A stretch of 39,081 nucleotides of DNA, from positions 1 to 39,081 of the forward strand of contig DASTPP010000105.1 of NCBI GenBank assembly GCA_035762175.1. The letters are read 5' to 3'. This DNA comes from DASTPP01 sp035762175 (GTDB lineage: Bacteria > Myxococcota_A > Polyangia > Polyangiales > Polyangiaceae). The position numbers and the translations under genes are program-made. The stretch's first letter is position 1; every line of letters begins with the position of its first letter. The notes beneath the pieces are model-generated. The model had not been told where the DNA came from, did no database searches, and was given only the letters and a program-made list of their open reading frames with translations. Positions 1 to 8,379 of the stretch are shown here, piece by piece.

Positions 1-2
1 GC

Positions 3-557
3 TCGCGCCGGCTGCGCTTCCCCGAAGAGCGCGAGGTCGTCATCACCGACACCGTCGGGTTCATCCGCGACCTGCCCGAAGACCTCTTCGCCGCCTTCCG
101 CGCCACCTTCGAAGAGGCCGCCGACGCCGACCTGCTCTTGCACGTCGTCGACGCCTCCGACCCCGCCCGCGGCGAGCACATTCGCACCACCGAGACGCTG
201 CTCACCGAGCTCGAGCTCTCTGACTTGCCCCGCCTCGTCGTCTACAACAAGGCCGACCTCATCGCCCCCGGCGAGGGCGAGCGCCTCGTCGCCGGCCGCG
301 CCAACGCCGCGCTCGTCTCGGCCCTGCACCGCGAGACCACCCGCGCCCTGCTCGACAAGATCGCCGCCCACCTCGCCGACCGCTGGCAGCAGGCCGAGCT
401 CGCCCCGCCCACGCTCGCGGCCGGCTCGCTGCCCCAGCCGTCCGTCGCGGCCGACGGCGCCGCGCCCGCCCCCCCCGACCACCGCAGCACCCTCGACGAA
501 CTGCGCGGCCCCCGCCGGGGTCGCCGCGCGGCCGCCCGCGTCAGCACCGTGCTTTAG
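3..557 (+). CDS. hflX: GTPase HflX, C-terminal part (5' end outside window)
   Basis: HflX is a ribosome-associated GTPase that splits stalled or idle 70S ribosomes. The frame is open from the left edge. It reads through the G3 region (DTVGF followed by IRDLP), a stretch typical of HflX (AFRATFEEA, then LLLHVVDASDP), and the G4 motif YNKADL, and stops at TAG 555-557. The N-terminal HflX domain, the P-loop and switch I lie outside the window. After the G domain comes an alanine/proline-rich tail of about 60 residues ending in a basic RRGRRAAARVSTVL stretch. This tail looks lineage-specific. The family call rests on the G3-G4 block, which is distinctive for HflX among Obg-type GTPases. No gene follows on this strand for more than 400 bases. 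Confidence 0.9.
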   Translation, partial: SRRLRFPEEREVVITDTVGFIRDLPEDLFAAFRATFEEAADADLLLHVVDASDPARGEHIRTTETLLTELELSDLPRLVVYNKADLIAPGEGERLVAGRANAALVSALHRETTRALLDKIAAHLADRWQQAELAPPTLAAGSLPQPSVAADGAAPAPPDHRSTLDELRGPRRGRRAAARVSTVL

Positions 558-993
558 CGCGAGCGCCACGACACCCGGATCAGGGCGGCCTGTCTTTGGC
601 GCGGGCGTCGGGCCGCCTGGGCTACGGCGACCTGGTGCTTTCGCGACGGCGCCAGGCCGCTCGGGTGCGGCAGCAGGCGTCGTTTTTTCGCGGGGGCCAG
701 CCGGCGCGGGTTTTGCTTACCAAGCCTCGCCGGCGGCCTCGCAAGCTGCCTGCGGAACCATGCTAAAAAACGTTCGGGTTCAAGTAGGGGTGTTTTTTTG
801 AACCCGCCCTTTGCGCGTCATGTCGCTCGGGCGGGGGTATTTTTTCACCCGCCGTCGGCGATCGAGCTCATGGTCCTTGGCCCGTTGAGAACGTCCTGGT
901 GAGCTTGCAAGCTCGAGCAGGGGTGTTTCTGCGGCCATGTCGGGTGCTCTCGGCCTTGAGTGTGGGTATGCACGTCGTGTACCCTCGGCGGCC
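558..993. other. Non-coding region with hairpins, upstream of the DUF1592 gene
   Basis: I see no convincing gene in these 436 bases. The first half carries a 19-base motif at 673-691 (GCAGGCG then CGTTTTTTCGC) followed 49 bases later by AAGCCTCGCC. The same pair, with 18 of 19 bases matching in the first part and a 50-base offset, recurs at 4048-4107 inside a long inverted repeat. The second half (775-855) has two hairpins with T-rich loops. The first has 9-bp arms at 775-783 and 798-806. The second is an imperfect GGCGGG/CCCGCC stem around 830-853. Both carry a similar GGGGTNTTTTTT loop. They could end hflX transcription or regulate the downstream gene. Confidence 0.5.
775..806 (+). terminator. 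Hairpin with T-rich loop, possible terminator or regulatory site
   Basis: There are perfect 9-bp arms CGGGTTCAA (775-783) and TTGAACCCG (798-806) around a 14-base loop that contains most of a T run. No T run follows the stem, so this is not a textbook intrinsic terminator. A similar but imperfect hairpin follows at 830-853. Confidence 0.35.
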
Positions 994-2637
994 ATGAGAG
1001 GCGTCGTTTTGCATCGTCGCGCCCTCGGGTGGCTTGCCTTGAGCTTGGCGGCGGTCGCTTGCCAAGAGGCAGAAGAAGACGTGGCGCCGGTCGAGGCGCC
1101 GCTTTGCACCGGCGAGGTCTCGCCGGGGCCCGCGCCGACGCGACGCCTCACCCGCTGGGAGTACAACAACACCGTCCGCGACCTGCTCGGCGACGAGACG
1201 CGCCCCGCCGACGCGTTCCCGGCCGACGAAGAGGCCCTCGGGTTTTCGAACAACGCGCTCGCCCTGACGACCTCGTCGACGCTGGTGCAGTCGTACATGC
1301 TGGCGTCCGAGGGGCTGTCCGAGCGGGCGACCGCGTCGCTGCCCGCGCTGCTGGGCTGCGACCCGGCGGCGGGCGAGGCCTGCGTCAAGCCCTTCGTCGC
1401 GTCGTTCGGGCGGCGGGCCTTCCGGCGGCCGCTCGCCGGCGACGAGGTCGAGGGCCTTCTCGGGCTCTACCGCGCGGCGAGCGCGGCGGGCGGGCCGCGC
1501 GAAGGGGTGCGCCAGATCATCGAGGCGATGCTCCAGTCGCCGCCCTTCCTCTATCGCCTCGAGCTCGAGGCGGCGCCCGAGGCCGGGGCGACCTCGCAGC
1601 CGCTCGGCCCCTGGCAGCTCGCCTCGCGGCTCTCGTACTTTCTGTGGGGCTCGATGCCCGACGACGAGCTCTTCGCCGCCGCCGACGCGGGGCGGCTCGG
1701 CACCCCCGACGAGGTGGCGGCGCAGGCGCGCCGCATGCTGGCCGACCCGAAGGCGCGCGAGCTGGTCCTGCGCTTCCACGAAGAGTGGCTCGACTACGAC
1801 CGCGTGCTCAGCGTCGGCCGGGGCAAGAGCGCGCAGTACTTCCCCGGCTGGGCGCCCGAGTACGCGCCGCTCATGCTCGAGGAGGCCCGCGCCTTCGTCG
1901 GGCACGTCGTCTTCGACGACCCGGCGGGCGACCTCGCGACGCTCTTGACCGCGCCCTACACCTTCGTCAACGGGCCGCTCGGCGCCTTCTACGGCTTCGA
2001 GGGCGCGCCCGCGGGCGAGGCCTTCGCGCGCGTCGAGCCGGGCGGGCGCGCGGGCGTCCTGACGCTCGGCGCGCTGTTGGCCTTCCACGCGCACTCCGAC
2101 CAGACCTCGCCCGTGCACCGGGGCCAGATGGTGCGCGAGCGCCTGCTCTGCGACCCGGTGCCGCCGCCGCCGCCCGAGTTCGACATCACGGTGCCCAAGG
2201 TCGACTCGGGCGCCACCGCGCGCGAGCGCTTCCGCGCCCACTCGCAGCAGCGCGTCTGCGCGGGCTGCCACGCGCTGCTCGACCCCGTCGGCTTCGGCTT
2301 CGAGAACTTCGACGGCGTCGGGCGCTACCGCGAGCTCGAGGCCGACGGCACGCCCGTCGACGCCTCGGGCAAGCTCACCGCGACCGACGTCGACGGCGAC
2401 TTCGTGGGCGTGCCCGCGCTCGCCGCCGCCCTCGCCCGGAGCGACCAGGTGCGAGGCTGTTACGTCACGCAGTGGTTCCGCTTCGCGCAGGGGCGCGCCG
2501 AGACCGAGCAAGACCGCTGCTCGCTCGAGGCGCTGCGCTCGGCCTTCGACGCCGCCGGCGGCAACGTCCGCGAGCTGCTCGTCTCGATGACCCAGACCGA
2601 CGCCTTCCTCTTCCGCCCGGCCGGGGGCGCGCCGTGA
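994..2637 (+). CDS. DUF1592 family secreted protein with c-type heme motif
   Basis: This is a member of the DUF1587/DUF1595/DUF1592/DUF1588/DUF1585 multidomain family common in Planctomycetes and Myxococcota. The biochemical role is unknown; a link to extracellular electron transfer or polymer degradation is often guessed. The 547-residue product starts at ATG 994, which gives a signal peptide (MRGVVLHRRALGWLALSLAA) ending at a cysteine in AAVAC, a weak lipobox. The frame is open back to 937, but an earlier start would bury the signal peptide. In order there are a DUF1587-like block (RRLTRWEYNNTVRDLLG), DUF1595 (FGRRAFRRPL), DUF1592 (LASRLSYFLWGSMPDDEL), DUF1588 (VHRGQMVRERLLC) and DUF1585. 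CAGCH at residues 422-426 is a CXXCH heme-attachment motif. Its TGA overlaps the GTG of the next gene, so the two are translationally coupled. Confidence 0.9.
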   Translation: MRGVVLHRRALGWLALSLAAVACQEAEEDVAPVEAPLCTGEVSPGPAPTRRLTRWEYNNTVRDLLGDETRPADAFPADEEALGFSNNALALTTSSTLVQSYMLASEGLSERATASLPALLGCDPAAGEACVKPFVASFGRRAFRRPLAGDEVEGLLGLYRAASAAGGPREGVRQIIEAMLQSPPFLYRLELEAAPEAGATSQPLGPWQLASRLSYFLWGSMPDDELFAAADAGRLGTPDEVAAQARRMLADPKARELVLRFHEEWLDYDRVLSVGRGKSAQYFPGWAPEYAPLMLEEARAFVGHVVFDDPAGDLATLLTAPYTFVNGPLGAFYGFEGAPAGEAFARVEPGGRAGVLTLGALLAFHAHSDQTSPVHRGQMVRERLLCDPVPPPPPEFDITVPKVDSGATARERFRAHSQQRVCAGCHALLDPVGFGFENFDGVGRYRELEADGTPVDASGKLTATDVDGDFVGVPALAAALARSDQVRGCYVTQWFRFAQGRAETEQDRCSLEALRSAFDAAGGNVRELLVSMTQTDAFLFRPAGGAP

Positions 2638-4019
2638 GCCGCCCCCGCCTGCCCCGCCGCGCCCTCCTGCGGGGCGCCGGCGGCGTGCTCGTCTCGCTGC
2701 CGCTCTTCGAGAGCCTCGGCTGCGACGGCCGGCGGGGCCCGGCCCCGGGCGCCTCCAGGTCGCGCCTCGCCTTCCCCAAGCGCTTCATCGTCGTCTACAC
2801 GCCGAACGGCCAGTACGAGCCGCCCCCGACGCTCGACTTCGCCGGCACCACGTTCGAGCCGCTCGCGCCCTTCGTCCCGAAGCTCAACCTGGTGCGCGGG
2901 CTCGACATGTCGGTGCACGACGAGCCGCCCGGCGAGCCGCACCAGCAGGGCATGGCCTTCCTGACGGGGCGGCGGCTCAACGAGGGCACCTTCCTCGGCA
3001 GCGACTCGGCCTCGTACGCGGGCTGGGCGAGCGGCATCTCGGTCGACCAGGAGGTCGCCAAGGTGCTCTGCGTCGACACCCCCTACCGCTCGCTGCACCT
3101 CGGCGTCCAGTCGACGCTCTACGCCGGCACCGAGGTGCGCACCATCATCAGCTACGCCGGCTCCGACCAGCCCATCGCCAACGAGACGAGCCCCTTCGCC
3201 GTCTTCGACCGCATGTTCGCCCCCCTCGGCCCCGACGGCTCCGTCTCGGCCGAGCTGCGCGCGCGCCGCAAGTCGGTGCTCGACGTCGTCGGCAGGCAGT
3301 ACGAGTCGGTCAACGCCCGCCTCGGCGCCGCCGACCGGCAGAAGCTCGAGCAGCACCTCGCCTCCATCCGCGACGTCGAGGGGCGGCTGAGCCGGCAGGG
3401 CTCCTTCGTCGCCGCGGGCTGCAAGCGGCCCGAGCTGGGCGAGCCCGCCTTCGACCTGAACGATCCGGCCAATTTTCCCCTCATCGGCAAGCTGCAGACC
3501 GACCTGCTCGTCATGGCGCTCGCGTGCGATTTGACGCGCGTCGCCACCTTGCAGTGGTCCTCGTCGGCCAACAACCGGCCCTTCCCCTTCCTGAGCTACA
3601 ACGGCCAGCCCATCACCGGCGACGACCACCTGATGGGCCACTCGCCCGACTCGGACGTCGAGACCTGGGGCAAGCTCCGGGTCATCCGCCGCTGGTACCT
3701 CGAGCAGTTCGCCTACCTCCTGCGCAGCCTCGACTCCATCCAAGAGAGCGACGGCTCGACGATGCTCGACAACACCGCCGTCCTGCTCGGCAGCGAGCTC
3801 AGCCGCGGCAATACCCATAGCCACTCGAACATGAACTTCGTGCTGGCCGGCGGCGCCGCCGGCGCCTGGCGGACGGGCCGCTACCTCAACTACGAGGGCG
3901 TCGTGCCGCACAACAACCTGCTCGTCTCGATCCTCAACGGCATGGGCGTCGAGGGCACGACCTTCGGCGACCCCACCTACTGCACCGGGCCCCTCGCCGA
4001 ACTCACCCCGACGGGCTAG
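2634..4019 (+). CDS. DUF1552 family secreted protein
   Basis: DUF1552 proteins are the standard genomic partner of DUF1592 proteins; their activity is not established. The 461-residue product begins at GTG 2634, whose last two bases are shared with the upstream stop (GTGA overlap). This start gives a Tat-like leader, MSRPRLPRRALLRGAGGVLV, followed by SLPLFESLG, as is typical of the family. Recognisable family blocks include RFIVVYTPNGQY, LNLVRGLDM, EPHQQGMAFLTGRRL, SIRDVEGRL and LLGSELSRGNTHSH. The context suggests that both products are exported and act together. The stop codon runs directly into one arm of the inverted repeat at 4019-4139, which probably terminates transcription from both sides. 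Confidence 0.9.
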   Translation: MSRPRLPRRALLRGAGGVLVSLPLFESLGCDGRRGPAPGASRSRLAFPKRFIVVYTPNGQYEPPPTLDFAGTTFEPLAPFVPKLNLVRGLDMSVHDEPPGEPHQQGMAFLTGRRLNEGTFLGSDSASYAGWASGISVDQEVAKVLCVDTPYRSLHLGVQSTLYAGTEVRTIISYAGSDQPIANETSPFAVFDRMFAPLGPDGSVSAELRARRKSVLDVVGRQYESVNARLGAADRQKLEQHLASIRDVEGRLSRQGSFVAAGCKRPELGEPAFDLNDPANFPLIGKLQTDLLVMALACDLTRVATLQWSSSANNRPFPFLSYNGQPITGDDHLMGHSPDSDVETWGKLRVIRRWYLEQFAYLLRSLDSIQESDGSTMLDNTAVLLGSELSRGNTHSHSNMNFVLAGGAAGAWRTGRYLNYEGVVPHNNLLVSILNGMGVEGTTFGDPTYCTGPLAELTPTG

Positions 4020-4139
4020 CGCGCCCGCCCGGCGCCGGGGCGGGGCCGCAGGCGGCGTTTTTTCGCTGCGGCCTACCTGGCAGTCGGCCTCGCTCCAAAG
4101 CCTCGCCTTCGGCCCCGCCCCGGCGCCGGGCGGGCGCGC
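4019..4139. repeat. 29-bp perfect inverted repeat between convergent genes
   Basis: Arm 4019-4047 and arm 4111-4139 are exact reverse complements. The pairing continues inward with one mismatch (GCAGGCG against CGCCTTC). The spacer contains a T6 run and an alternative 7-bp hairpin, GGCCGCA 4044-4050 with TGCGGCC 4067-4073. The element starts on the stop codon of the DUF1552 gene and ends 6 bases before the stop of the opposing radical SAM gene. A bidirectional terminator is the simplest role. The spacer shares a motif pair with 673-731, so it may also be a dispersed palindromic repeat. Confidence 0.75.
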
Positions 4140-4145
4140 GAGCGA

Positions 4146-5195
4146 TTACGATCGGCCCGGGGGGTCGAAGAGCGAGAGCTGGGCGCCGGCCGGCGGCGGG
4201 CGCCGGAAGGTGCTCGGGGCGTCGCCCCCGTCGGGAAAGTGCGTGGGCAGGCCGAGGCGCCGGGCGTGGGCCTCGAAGAGCGCGTGCAGCGCCTCGACGT
4301 AGTGCCCCTCGCCCCGCATGCGCGCGCCGAAGCGGGGGTCGTTGAGGCGGCCGCCGCGCGCCTCGCGCACGCGGGCGAGCACGCGCTTCGAGCGCAGGGG
4401 CAGGGCGCGCTCGAGCCGCGCCGTGAACACCTCGCGGGTCGAGCCCGGCAGCCGCAAGAGGCCCCGGCAGGCCCAGCGCGCGCCCGCGTCGCGCGCCGCC
4501 TCGAGCAGCGGGCCGAGGTCTTCGTCGTTCAGCCCGGGGATGATGGGCGCGACCATCACGCCGACCGGCAGGCCCGCCGCCGCGAGCCGCGCGACCGCCT
4601 TGAGGCGCCGCGCCGGAGTCGGCACGTGGGGCTCGATCGCGCGCGCCTTCGCCTCGTCGAAGAAGGGCACGCTGACGGCCACCGCGACCCGCGCCTCGCG
4701 GTGCAGGCGCGCGAGCAGGTCGAGGTCGCGCTCGACGAGCGCGCCCTTGGTGATGACGCAGACGGGGTTCCGGAACTCGGCGCACACCTCGAGGCAGCCC
4801 CGCGTCAGCCGGTACGACGCCTCGAGCGGCTGGTAGCAGTCGGTCACGCCGCTGAAGGCGATGGGCTCGCCCCCCCACGAGGGCGCGAGCAGCGCCGCGC
4901 GCAGGAGCTCGGGCGCCCGCGGCTTGACGACGAGCTTCGTCTCGAAGTCGGTGCCGGCGCCGTAGCCGAGGTGCTCGTGGCCGGGGCGGGCGTAGCAGTA
5001 GGCGCAGGCGTGAAAACAGCCCCGGTACGGGTTCACGCTCCACCGGAAGCCGACGTCGGGGCTTTCGTTTTTCGTCAGAATCGTGCGGCTGTGGTCTTCG
5101 TAGACCTCGGGCGCCGCCGCGGGGGGCTCGCCGAGGTACTCGACGCTCGAAGAGAGCCAGGGGTTGGGCGGGTTTTCGGCCGGGGGCAGGGGCAT
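4146..5195 (-). CDS. PA0069-type radical SAM protein
   Basis: This is a 349-residue radical SAM protein of the PA0069/Rv2578c family, related to spore photoproduct lyase-like proteins. The substrate is unknown. The cluster-binding cysteines are C60, C64 and C67 in the block NPYRGCFHACAYCYARPGHE, which is diagnostic for this family. A following GYGAGTDFETKLVVK block and SGVTDCYQPLE also match it. The C-terminus has the conserved LPTHFP and a LSLFDPP tail. It starts with ATG at 5195. The gene is convergent with the DUF1552 gene and divergent from a small lipoprotein gene 135 bases away. It appears to be a single-gene transcript. Confidence 0.9.
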   Translation of the reverse strand: MPLPPAENPPNPWLSSSVEYLGEPPAAAPEVYEDHSRTILTKNESPDVGFRWSVNPYRGCFHACAYCYARPGHEHLGYGAGTDFETKLVVKPRAPELLRAALLAPSWGGEPIAFSGVTDCYQPLEASYRLTRGCLEVCAEFRNPVCVITKGALVERDLDLLARLHREARVAVAVSVPFFDEAKARAIEPHVPTPARRLKAVARLAAAGLPVGVMVAPIIPGLNDEDLGPLLEAARDAGARWACRGLLRLPGSTREVFTARLERALPLRSKRVLARVREARGGRLNDPRFGARMRGEGHYVEALHALFEAHARRLGLPTHFPDGGDAPSTFRRPPPAGAQLSLFDPPGRS

Positions 5196-5330
5196 CGGGT
5201 GCTCAGACGTTCAGTATGCCGGGCGGGCGCCGGGGGGGCAATGCGCCGGGGCCCGTCGGCGGAAGCGGCCCGGGCGTTCGGGGGCGCCCCAAAGCACGCA
5301 ACCCGGGCGCGCCGCGGCCGAAGGGAGGGT

Positions 5331-5684
5331 ATGACCCCCAAGAAACGCCGCCCGGCCGCCTCGCTCTGGCTGGCCCTGCTCGCCGCGCCCGCTTGCCACG
5401 TCGTCCGCGACGACGCGCCCGCCCTGCTCGCGCAGGGCCGCTACGAAGACGCCCTCGACGCGCTGCGGGCGCGCGAGGCCGACGCGCGCTCGCTCGAGGG
5501 CCCCGAGCGGGCCCGCTACGCGCTCTACCGCGGCCTCGCGCACCTGGCGCTCGGTGACGGCCCGGCGGCCGGGCGCTGGCTCGGCGAGGCCAAGGCCTGC
5601 TTCGACGCCGACCCGCGCTGCCTGAGCGAGGCCGACGCGGGCCGGCTCGAGGGAGCGTGGCGCGGCATGGGGCGGGGGTTCTGA
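5331..5684 (+). CDS. Small TPR-like lipoprotein
   Basis: The 117-residue product has a basic N-terminus (MTPKKRRP), a hydrophobic stretch (SLWLALLAAP) and a cysteine at position 22 in APAC, so it is probably a secreted lipoprotein with a weak lipobox. The mature part looks like one or two helical tetratricopeptide-like units (LLAQGRYEDALDALRARE and YALYRGLAHLALGD). ATG 5331 was chosen because a purine-rich AGGGAGG sits just upstream and because it begins the signal peptide. Longer in-frame starts run antisense through the radical SAM gene. No specific function is recognised. hutU follows 59 bases downstream on the same strand. Confidence 0.75.
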   Translation: MTPKKRRPAASLWLALLAAPACHVVRDDAPALLAQGRYEDALDALRAREADARSLEGPERARYALYRGLAHLALGDGPAAGRWLGEAKACFDADPRCLSEADAGRLEGAWRGMGRGF

Positions 5685-5743
5685 CGCGGGGCGGCGGGGC
5701 CTTGTGCCTTGGGGGGCCCCGCGTTCCGTCGTAGGGTTCGGCC

Positions 5744-7402
<1,659 letters not shown>

Positions 7403-7443
7403 GGCCGGGCCCGGGCGCCCCCGCGACCCCGGGCGACGAGCGC

Positions 7444-7466
7444 GGCCCCCGACGCGGCCGGGGGCC
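7444..7466. terminator. GC-rich hairpin between hutU and the convergent response regulator
   Basis: A 7-bp stem, GGCCCCC (7444-7450) with GGGGGCC (7460-7466), encloses a 9-base loop. It lies in the 100-base gap between two convergent genes. No T run follows on either strand, so its terminator role is inferred from position. Confidence 0.35.
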
Positions 7467-7502
7467 CGCCCCGGGGCCGCCGCCGGCCCGCGGGCGCCGC
7501 GC

Positions 7503-8111
7503 TCAGATCTCGCCGAAGAGGTCTTTCATGCGCGACTCGAGCGCGACGGCGATCTTGTACAGGCTGGGGATGGACGCCGACGACTCGGCCCGCTCGATCT
7601 GCGAGAGCAGCGAGACCGAGAGGCCCGTGCGCTTGCTCATCTGCTTGAGCGTGAGCGAGCGCTCTTTGCGAAGGTTGCGGATGGTGTCGCCGATGATGCG
7701 GTGCAGCTCTTCCTCGGGCGTGCGCGAGAAGCCCTTGCGCTTCATCACCCGGCTGATGGCCTCGCGCAGCTCTTCGACCTGGAAGGGCTTCTTGATGTAG
7801 TCGACCGCGTCGAGCTGCATGCCCGCCACCGCCGACTCGAGGTTCGGGTAGCCGGTGAAGAGAATGACGGCGATGTCCGAGTCTTGCTTGCGGATGGTGC
7901 GCAAGAGCGAGATGCCGTCGATTTCCGGCATCATGACGTCCAAGATGACGAGGTGGTAGTCTTCGCGGCGCAGCTCCTCCTCGGCCTTGCGCGGGTCGGT
8001 GAGGGTCTGGACGACGAAGCCGTCTTTGTCGAGCAGGGTCTTGACGTATTCGCAGATGGCTTCGTCGTCGTCGATCACGAGTATCCGCAGCGAGGGCATC
8101 TGGACGGGCAT
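7503..8111 (-). CDS. Response regulator with XRE-type HTH output (REC-HTH_XRE)
   Basis: The 202-residue product has an N-terminal receiver domain (about 8-122) with acidic DDD at 14-16, phospho-acceptor Asp58 in ILDVMMPEIDG, a switch Thr in LFTGYP and Lys108 in KKPF. A short linker leads to a Cro/C1-type helix-turn-helix (about 143-200: IRNLRKERSLTLKQMSKRTG, then SVSLLSQIERAES). It is therefore a DNA-binding response regulator with an unusual output domain. I chose ATG 8111; an in-frame GTG at 8147 would add 12 residues with no domain content. It is divergent from cheA across 268 bases, so it may control or be controlled by the chemosensory kinase. No cognate hybrid kinase is adjacent. Confidence 0.9.
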   Translation of the reverse strand: MPVQMPSLRILVIDDDEAICEYVKTLLDKDGFVVQTLTDPRKAEEELRREDYHLVILDVMMPEIDGISLLRTIRKQDSDIAVILFTGYPNLESAVAGMQLDAVDYIKKPFQVEELREAISRVMKRKGFSRTPEEELHRIIGDTIRNLRKERSLTLKQMSKRTGLSVSLLSQIERAESSASIPSLYKIAVALESRMKDLFGEI

Positions 8112-8379
8112 GGTGGGTCTCGCAAAAGGGGGGGTGTTTCCAGTCACACTAAAACCAGTGCGGTCCCAGGGTCAAACCCTATGCGCCGGGCCTCGCGCAG
8201 GGCCGGGTTTGGGGCTAGGGTGGCGGCCAATGGCTTCGGCGGTTCGGGGCGCGCAGGCGGCCCCCCGGCGCCCGAGGGCGCCAGAGCGCGTTCGCGAGGG
8301 TTGTGTCCTTCGTGGGGGCCCCGCCCGAGGTGCGTGAGGTGCGTAAGGGTGCGATAAACGCTCGCGCGAAGGGGGCGCC

